Source: an uncultured Clostridia bacterium
Lineage (GTDB): Bacteria; Bacillota; Clostridia; Christensenellales; Pumilibacteraceae
Assembly: GCA_934247335.1 (NCBI GenBank)
Contig: CAKQJJ010000045.1
Location: forward strand, 1 to 8,698
Reading direction: 5' to 3'
DNA: 8,698 nucleotides
Part shown: in pieces, positions 5,265 through 8,698 of the stretch
Position numbering within the stretch: the first letter of the stretch is position 1
Layout: each line of letters starts with the position of its first letter
Position numbers and translations under genes: made by a program
The notes under the pieces: generated by a model
What the model saw: only the letters and a program-made list of their open reading frames with translations
Told to the model about the DNA's origin: nothing
The model's database searches: none

Positions 5265-5290
5265 CATTGAATATAATATTCGATGAACCG
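5265..5290 (-). repeat. Right inverted repeat (IRR) of putative invertible promoter
   Basis: CATTGAATATAATATTCGAT (5265-5284) and GAACCG (5285-5290) are the exact reverse complement of 5111-5136. The repeat ends 63 bp before the ATG of the SipW-type gene, leaving the ribosome binding site (AAAGGAG, 5334-5340) outside the invertible part. Confidence 0.95.
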
Positions 5291-5353
5291 AAAACCTGTA
5301 TATTTCAATGACGATCTCCGAAAAAAATAATAAAAAGGAGCAGTAAAAGAACA

Positions 5354-7594
5354 ATGAAAAAGCTTTTCAAAAGCAAAACTTTGCTTGCTTCGGTTGCGGC
5401 TATCGCCATATGCGCAAGTCTGATTGCCGGTGCAACGTTTGCAATCTTTACAAGCAAAGCCGAAGTCAACATTGCGGTAAGTTCGGGCTCGGTCAGCGTT
5501 ACGGCAACCGTTGACACGGACAGCATCGCAACCAAGCAGCTGTACGACGCGGAGTATCAGAGCGGAACCGGACACGTGTCGCCGGACGCTACGGTGGAAT
5601 TCGCGGACGGAACGCTGTCTTTAAGCAACGTTATCGCAGGCGACGGAGTTAAATTCAATATCGTCGTTAAAAACGAAAGCACGGTCGGAGTTAAATTCCG
5701 CACGCTGGTTATGTGCGACGAGGACAACGGATTGTTTGCGGGACTTAAAGTCAGCGTAAACGGCGTTACGTTTGACGGAACCACCGCGGTATCGGCTTAT
5801 ACTGCCGTAGAACCCGGCTCGGACGACGTTATCGTTCCCGTCGAAATCGAACTTCCCGAAAGCGCGGAAGGTACGCTCGGCGGAAAGAAATGCGTTGTCG
5901 TGTACAGAGTAGAGGCGGTTCAGGGCAACGCGAAAACCGAAGATCCCGAAACCGGCGACGTCTATATCGCAAACGCAAGCGATATGGCTGCGTTCCGCGA
6001 CAAGGTAAACGCGGGCGACACCTATGCGGGCAAAACCGTGCGTCTTATGAACGATATCGATTTCAACGGCGCAAACTGGACTCCCGTAGGCATCGACACC
6101 CGTTTTATGGGAACGTTCGACGGCATGAACCATTCTATCAAGAACGCAAATATCGTTTACGGCAAACCGAGCGGCTCGTCCTATTACGGCGGCGGATTTT
6201 TCAGCAATATCTCGGGCGCAACTATTAAGAACGTTACGTTTGAAGGCTTCACCGTAAACAGCGGCAAAGTGCGCGAAGGCACCGAGAATATCTATATCGG
6301 TAATATCTACGGCGTAGCGTGCGGCTATGCGTACGGCAACAGCACTTTCGAGAAAGTAACCGTTAAAAACAGCCACGTGGAAGGCTACGGAAAAATCGGC
6401 GCGATCCTCGGATACGCGGCGTCTTCCGGCGTGACCTATACTTTCACCGATTGCTCGGTCGAAAACACCGAAGTGGTGGGCGTTTACAATCTCGGCGGAC
6501 TTTTCGGAACCATGGGCGTCAGCACTCTTAAAGTAAATAATTGCGACGTCGAAGGCGCTTCTTTCATGCGCGCAAGCACCGAATACACCGTTCCCACGCC
6601 GTTCTTCACCAAGAACGTAAAACGCAATCTTCTCGGAAGAGAAATGACCTTTGCGGCAGGCGAAGCCGAAAACTACTTCTGCGTATATTCGGCAAAACTC
6701 GGAACCATGCTCCGTGCCGACGACGGTAAACTCGGCAGCGAAATAGCGTACGATTCGGTCGATCAGATCGCAACCGTATACAAAACTCTGGAACAGGCAA
6801 GCGGTATCAAGACCGGCTACGGCGAAACCAACACGGTTACCGAATTCGACGGTAAAAACACGGTTATTATAAACGACTGGACGGACGCGTGGGTGAATAA
6901 GGACCTCACGATTAAAAACGTAATGTTCGGAAACGGCGCGGTGTTCACCGTAAATGCGGACGGCGTTACGCTCAATCTCGAAGGCTGCACGTTTATCGCA
7001 TGCGACCCCGAAAAGATCACCGTTTCGCACAAGACCAACAGCGGATGGGGCATGTGCCTCGATCTCGAAATCGGAGCAAAGAGAAAAGAGGGCAACATCA
7101 ATTATCATTATGACAACGTGACGTTCAATGTTAAAAACTGCATCTCGCTCGGCGAAAGCAATGTAAGCCTCGATCGCGACGGCGTGCAATATAACGGAAG
7201 CGATTTGACCGGACAGAAAAAATCTCGCGGTCACGGAATCGCGCTCAACGCAATTGCAGGCGGACTTAACGCAGACGGCGTAAAGCTTAATATCGAAGGA
7301 TGTGAAATCACCGGCGTTCGCGGCAACGCTATTCAGCTGTACGGCGAAAGCGGGGATATCGTAATTAAAGATACCAAAATCAACAGCTGGGGCATGAACA
7401 ACTATACCGCAAAAGACGACGCCGCAATCCGCGGAAATTACGTTGTCGGCGGCAAAAGAACGCTTATGCTTACCAACGTTTATTTCGGACTTGACGAAAA
7501 CAACGATGTAGAAAAAGGCAAGCTTATCTATCACGTCAACGTAGGCAAGTACGAAGGCAATACTTCTACAACCAGAACTGCCGGCACGTATTGA
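5354..7594 (+). CDS. Exported beta-helix protein with SipW-dependent-type signal peptide
   Basis: This 746-aa protein begins MKKLFKSKTLLASVAAIAI and continues CASLIAGATFAIFTSKAEVN, then SSGSVSV. That is the SipW-dependent (TasA/CalY-like) signal pattern, with the likely cut after ATFA (residue 30). Residues about 30-190 are a beta-rich domain in the TasA/camelysin manner (VKFNIVVKNEST.GVKFRTLV). Residues about 205-410 are a beta-helix region that opens SDMAAFRDKVNAG, KTVRLMNDIDF, WTPVG and FMGTFDGMNHSIKN, followed by GLUG-like rungs (IGNIYGVACGY, KIGAILGYAAS, LGGLFGTMG). Residues about 500-746 form a second set of parallel-beta-helix rungs (LTIKNVMF, LNLEGCTF, FNVKNC, LNIEGCEI, IVIKDTKI). No LPXTG or other anchor is seen, so it is probably secreted or part of an extracellular fibre or matrix. 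AAAGGAG (5334-5340) lies 13 nt before the ATG. Expression is probably controlled by the adjacent invertible promoter. No sipW-type peptidase is in the window. Confidence 0.9.
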   Translation: MKKLFKSKTLLASVAAIAICASLIAGATFAIFTSKAEVNIAVSSGSVSVTATVDTDSIATKQLYDAEYQSGTGHVSPDATVEFADGTLSLSNVIAGDGVKFNIVVKNESTVGVKFRTLVMCDEDNGLFAGLKVSVNGVTFDGTTAVSAYTAVEPGSDDVIVPVEIELPESAEGTLGGKKCVVVYRVEAVQGNAKTEDPETGDVYIANASDMAAFRDKVNAGDTYAGKTVRLMNDIDFNGANWTPVGIDTRFMGTFDGMNHSIKNANIVYGKPSGSSYYGGGFFSNISGATIKNVTFEGFTVNSGKVREGTENIYIGNIYGVACGYAYGNSTFEKVTVKNSHVEGYGKIGAILGYAASSGVTYTFTDCSVENTEVVGVYNLGGLFGTMGVSTLKVNNCDVEGASFMRASTEYTVPTPFFTKNVKRNLLGREMTFAAGEAENYFCVYSAKLGTMLRADDGKLGSEIAYDSVDQIATVYKTLEQASGIKTGYGETNTVTEFDGKNTVIINDWTDAWVNKDLTIKNVMFGNGAVFTVNADGVTLNLEGCTFIACDPEKITVSHKTNSGWGMCLDLEIGAKRKEGNINYHYDNVTFNVKNCISLGESNVSLDRDGVQYNGSDLTGQKKSRGHGIALNAIAGGLNADGVKLNIEGCEITGVRGNAIQLYGESGDIVIKDTKINSWGMNNYTAKDDAAIRGNYVVGGKRTLMLTNVYFGLDENNDVEKGKLIYHVNVGKYEGNTSTTRTAGTY

Positions 7595-7645
7595 TGGCGT
7601 AATTTAACGTTTGCACGAAAAGCAACGTATTTCAAAAAAAGAAAA

Positions 7646-7687
7646 AACGAGGTCGCTCCGAAAAGAACGGAACGGCTTCGTTTTTTT
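7646..7687. terminator. Strong rho-independent terminator after the SipW-type gene
   Basis: AACGAGGTCGCTCCG (7646-7660) pairs with CGGAACGGCTTCGTT (7668-7682) over 15 positions with one C-A mismatch and two G-T wobbles, around loop AAAAGAA, and runs into Ts through 7687. The minus strand is also followed by TTTTTT and further Ts, so it can stop transcription from both sides. Confidence 0.9.
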
Positions 7688-7798
7688 ATATATTTTTATT
7701 TTTTAGAGTAATTGCGTTTGCCTGAAATGATATTTTAAGGTTTATTTGCGCGGGAGACAAAATGTAATTTCCGATTTGTAGGGGGGAGCATTTATTTG

Positions 7799-8008
7799 TA
7801 TTGTAGGGACAGACGTCCTCGGCTGTCCGAGCGTGGTTTCAGGTAAAAGCAAGAGTTTTATTTTAAATCGGATAATTTCGTTTGTGTCACACCAATGACT
7901 TCTTATTGTAGGGCGGGGGCTTGCTCCCGCCGCCATTCTATTCGGACAGTCGGGGACGTCTGTCCCTACAGTGAGAATGTTTTCGTTTTGTCATCAACTT
8001 TCGACTTC
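7799..8008 (-). repeat. Large dispersed repeat, copy 2 (inverted relative to 4679-4887)
   Basis: The reverse complement aligns to 4679-4887 over its whole length with about 29 mismatches by hand count. The match continues about 38 bp beyond the MITE-like core on one side (7971-8008 against 4679-4716) and only a few bases on the other. The 100 bp before it (7688-7798) show nothing beyond the terminator and a short GTAGGGGGGAG fragment at 7778-7788. Confidence 0.85.
7802..7970 (-). mobile_element. MITE-like element, copy 2 (169 bp)
   Basis: Terminal 29-bp inverted repeats (7802-7830 and 7942-7970) match at 27 of 29 positions, begin TGTAGGGACAG and end CTGTCCCTACA. The same central palindrome as in copy 1 (GGCGGG / CCCGCC around a GC-rich loop) lies between about 7911 and 7933. 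The length and order of parts equal those of copy 1, in the opposite orientation. No open frame or transposase is present. Confidence 0.6.
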
Positions 8009-8021
8009 TTTCCGTAGATTA

Positions 8022-8040
8022 ACGGACGCCTGTCCCTACA
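8022..8040 (-). repeat. Fragment of a MITE-like terminus
   Basis: ACGGACGCCTGTCCCTACA matches the right terminus of the MITE-like elements (..GACGTCTGTCCCTACA) and stops there. It looks like a solitary or degraded end, 52 bp from the complete copy 2. Confidence 0.5.
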
Positions 8041-8044
8041 AATA

Positions 8045-8096
8045 AACCCTCTCCGTCGGCTGACGCCGCCACCTCTCCCAAAGGGCGAGGCGTTAA
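8045..8096 (-). repeat. Intergenic repeat family B, copy 3
   Basis: On the minus strand it reads GCCTCGCCCTTTGGGAGAGG, then TGGCGGCGTCAGCCGACGGA, then GAGGG. This is the same motif order as 4958-5013. It ends 9 bp after the radical SAM stop codon and may fold as a processing or termination structure for that transcript, but no T-run follows. Confidence 0.6.
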
Positions 8097-8104
8097 ATTC
8101 GTCG

Positions 8105-8698
8105 TCAATTCTCGCACTTGCTGCCTTGCATTACGTTTTTCTGCTCGAACGCACGATATATCGCGGCAAGAACGGCTTTTTTGTCGGCGGACCATAGAGG
8201 GGAGACGAGCAGCTTTTTCGGGGCGTCGCCGGTCAATCGGTGAATTATCACGTTTTTCGGCAAAATATTTATCGCATCGCCCAAAATGTCGATATATTCG
8301 TCTCTTTCAAGCGTTTGGAACGAGCCTTTTTCGTAATCGGCACACAAATCGGTTCCGCACAAAACGTGCAGAAGCTGCAATTTTATGCCGTCGGCGCCGC
8401 ATTTTCCCACGTAACGAACCGTTTCCAGCATATCGTCGCGACTTTCGCCCGGCAAACCGAGAATAACGTGCACGACTACGTTTATTCCCGCCGATTTCAA
8501 TCTTTTCACCGCGTCGTCGAACACGGGGAGCGGGTAACCTCTTCGGATATATTCCGCGGTTTTTTCGTGAATGGTCTGCAAGCCCAATTCGACGAATACA
8601 GGCTTAATTTTATTTAATTCGGACAAATATTCCACGACTTCTTCGGGCAGGCAATCGGGGCGAGTGGCAACCGACAGCGCGGCTACGCAATCCGGTTC
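8105..8698 (-). CDS. Radical SAM protein, YhcC/TIGR01212-like, 5'-truncated by the window edge
   Basis: The frame is open from the window edge (base 8698) leftward to TGA at 8105-8107, giving 197 visible residues. The GTG at 8635 is internal: the preceding residues EPDCVAALSVATRPDCLPEE match the family's conserved GTRPDC-type strand, so the start lies outside. Further family landmarks are VELGLQTIHEKTAEYIRRGY, VVVHVILGLPGESRDDML, GIKLQLLHVLCGTDL and the C-terminal VIIHRLTGDAPKKLLVSPLW. These are characteristic of the TIGR01212/YhcC-YtqA radical SAM proteins, cytoplasmic 4Fe-4S enzymes that cleave S-adenosylmethionine; the substrate of the family is uncertain. The CxxxCxxC cluster motif would be in the missing N-terminal part. 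The neighbours, all repeats, say nothing about its job. Confidence 0.92.
   Translation of the reverse strand, partial: EPDCVAALSVATRPDCLPEEVVEYLSELNKIKPVFVELGLQTIHEKTAEYIRRGYPLPVFDDAVKRLKSAGINVVVHVILGLPGESRDDMLETVRYVGKCGADGIKLQLLHVLCGTDLCADYEKGSFQTLERDEYIDILGDAINILPKNVIIHRLTGDAPKKLLVSPLWSADKKAVLAAIYRAFEQKNVMQGSKCEN

Larger units (their letters stand above)
5111..5290. promoter_or_regulatory. Putative invertible promoter (phase-variation switch), OFF orientation
   Basis: A 180-bp segment is bounded by perfect 26-bp inverted repeats with a 128-bp interior. The interior holds one strong promoter that points left, away from the SipW-type gene at 5354, and a 23-bp palindrome at 5237-5259. Inverting the segment maps position x to 10401-x, placing the -35 box at 5219-5224 and the -10 box at 5243-5248 on the plus strand. 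Transcription would then start about 100 nt before the ATG. Invertible promoters of this size with repeats of about 20-30 bp are established for surface genes in Clostridioides difficile and Bacteroides, where a site-specific recombinase acts in trans. That this segment inverts is inference; no recombinase gene is in the window. Alternative: a pair of inverted operators for a repressor. Confidence 0.75.

Noticed and set aside
5265..5290. TATAAT inside the inverted repeat as the gene's own -10 box
   Set aside because: TATAAT at 5272-5277 has no usable -35 box 16-18 bp upstream and lies within the near-symmetric centre of the repeat.
5111..5290. Riboswitch or single large leader hairpin
   Set aside because: No credible rightward promoter lies just upstream of 5111, the repeats are perfect rather than compensatory, and the strong promoter lies inside the loop pointing left. 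An inversion switch explains all parts better.
5621..7534. Very long antisense open frame (about 637 codons) opposite the SipW-type gene
   Set aside because: It has no ribosome binding site or promoter and its composition mirrors the sense codon bias. The sense product has a clear signal peptide, repeats, RBS and terminator.

Overview
The window looks like chromosomal DNA of an uncultured gut-type Clostridia (Firmicutes) bacterium. This is inferred from strong GGAGG ribosome binding sites, textbook sigma-A promoters, rho-independent terminators, a SipW-type exported protein and the general character of the proteins. No rRNA, tRNA or marker gene fixes the taxonomy. Two genes run off the edges: a GLUG-repeat protein at the left (its start lies outside) and a radical SAM protein at the right (its N-terminus lies outside).

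Layout. 2-850 (+) is the C-terminal part of a GLUG-repeat beta-helix surface-type protein, followed 42 bp later by a lipoprotein of unknown function (893-2188, +). A bidirectional terminator at 2211-2247 separates this pair from a convergent metal-dependent amidohydrolase (2288-3571, -). The amidohydrolase is divergent from a carboxymuconolactone-decarboxylase/cupin fusion (3796-4530, +), and both have near-consensus promoters in the shared 224-bp gap. From 4531 to about 5040 lies a mosaic of palindromic intergenic repeats, including a 168-bp MITE-like element. At 5354-7594 (+) is a 746-aa exported beta-helix protein with a SipW-dependent-type signal peptide, closed by a strong terminator. A second, inverted copy of the MITE-like element lies at 7802-7970 with more repeat fragments. 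The radical SAM gene (8105-8698, -) closes the window.

The main discovery is just upstream of the SipW-type gene. Two perfect 26-bp inverted repeats (5111-5136 and 5265-5290) enclose 128 bp that carry a strong promoter, TTGACA-18 bp-TGnTATCAT. In the sequenced orientation this promoter points away from the surface-protein gene and into a rho-independent terminator about 60-95 bp away. Flipping the segment would place it about 100 nt upstream of the start codon, facing the gene. This is the architecture of a phase-variable invertible promoter (inverton), here read in its OFF state and controlling a cell-surface protein. The recombinase is not in the window, and inversion has not been shown.

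On a larger scale, about 210-bp repeat copies in inverted orientation (4679-4887 and 7799-8008, about 86 % identical by hand count) flank the whole switch-plus-gene unit. They could be passive mobile elements or a substrate for a second, larger inversion.
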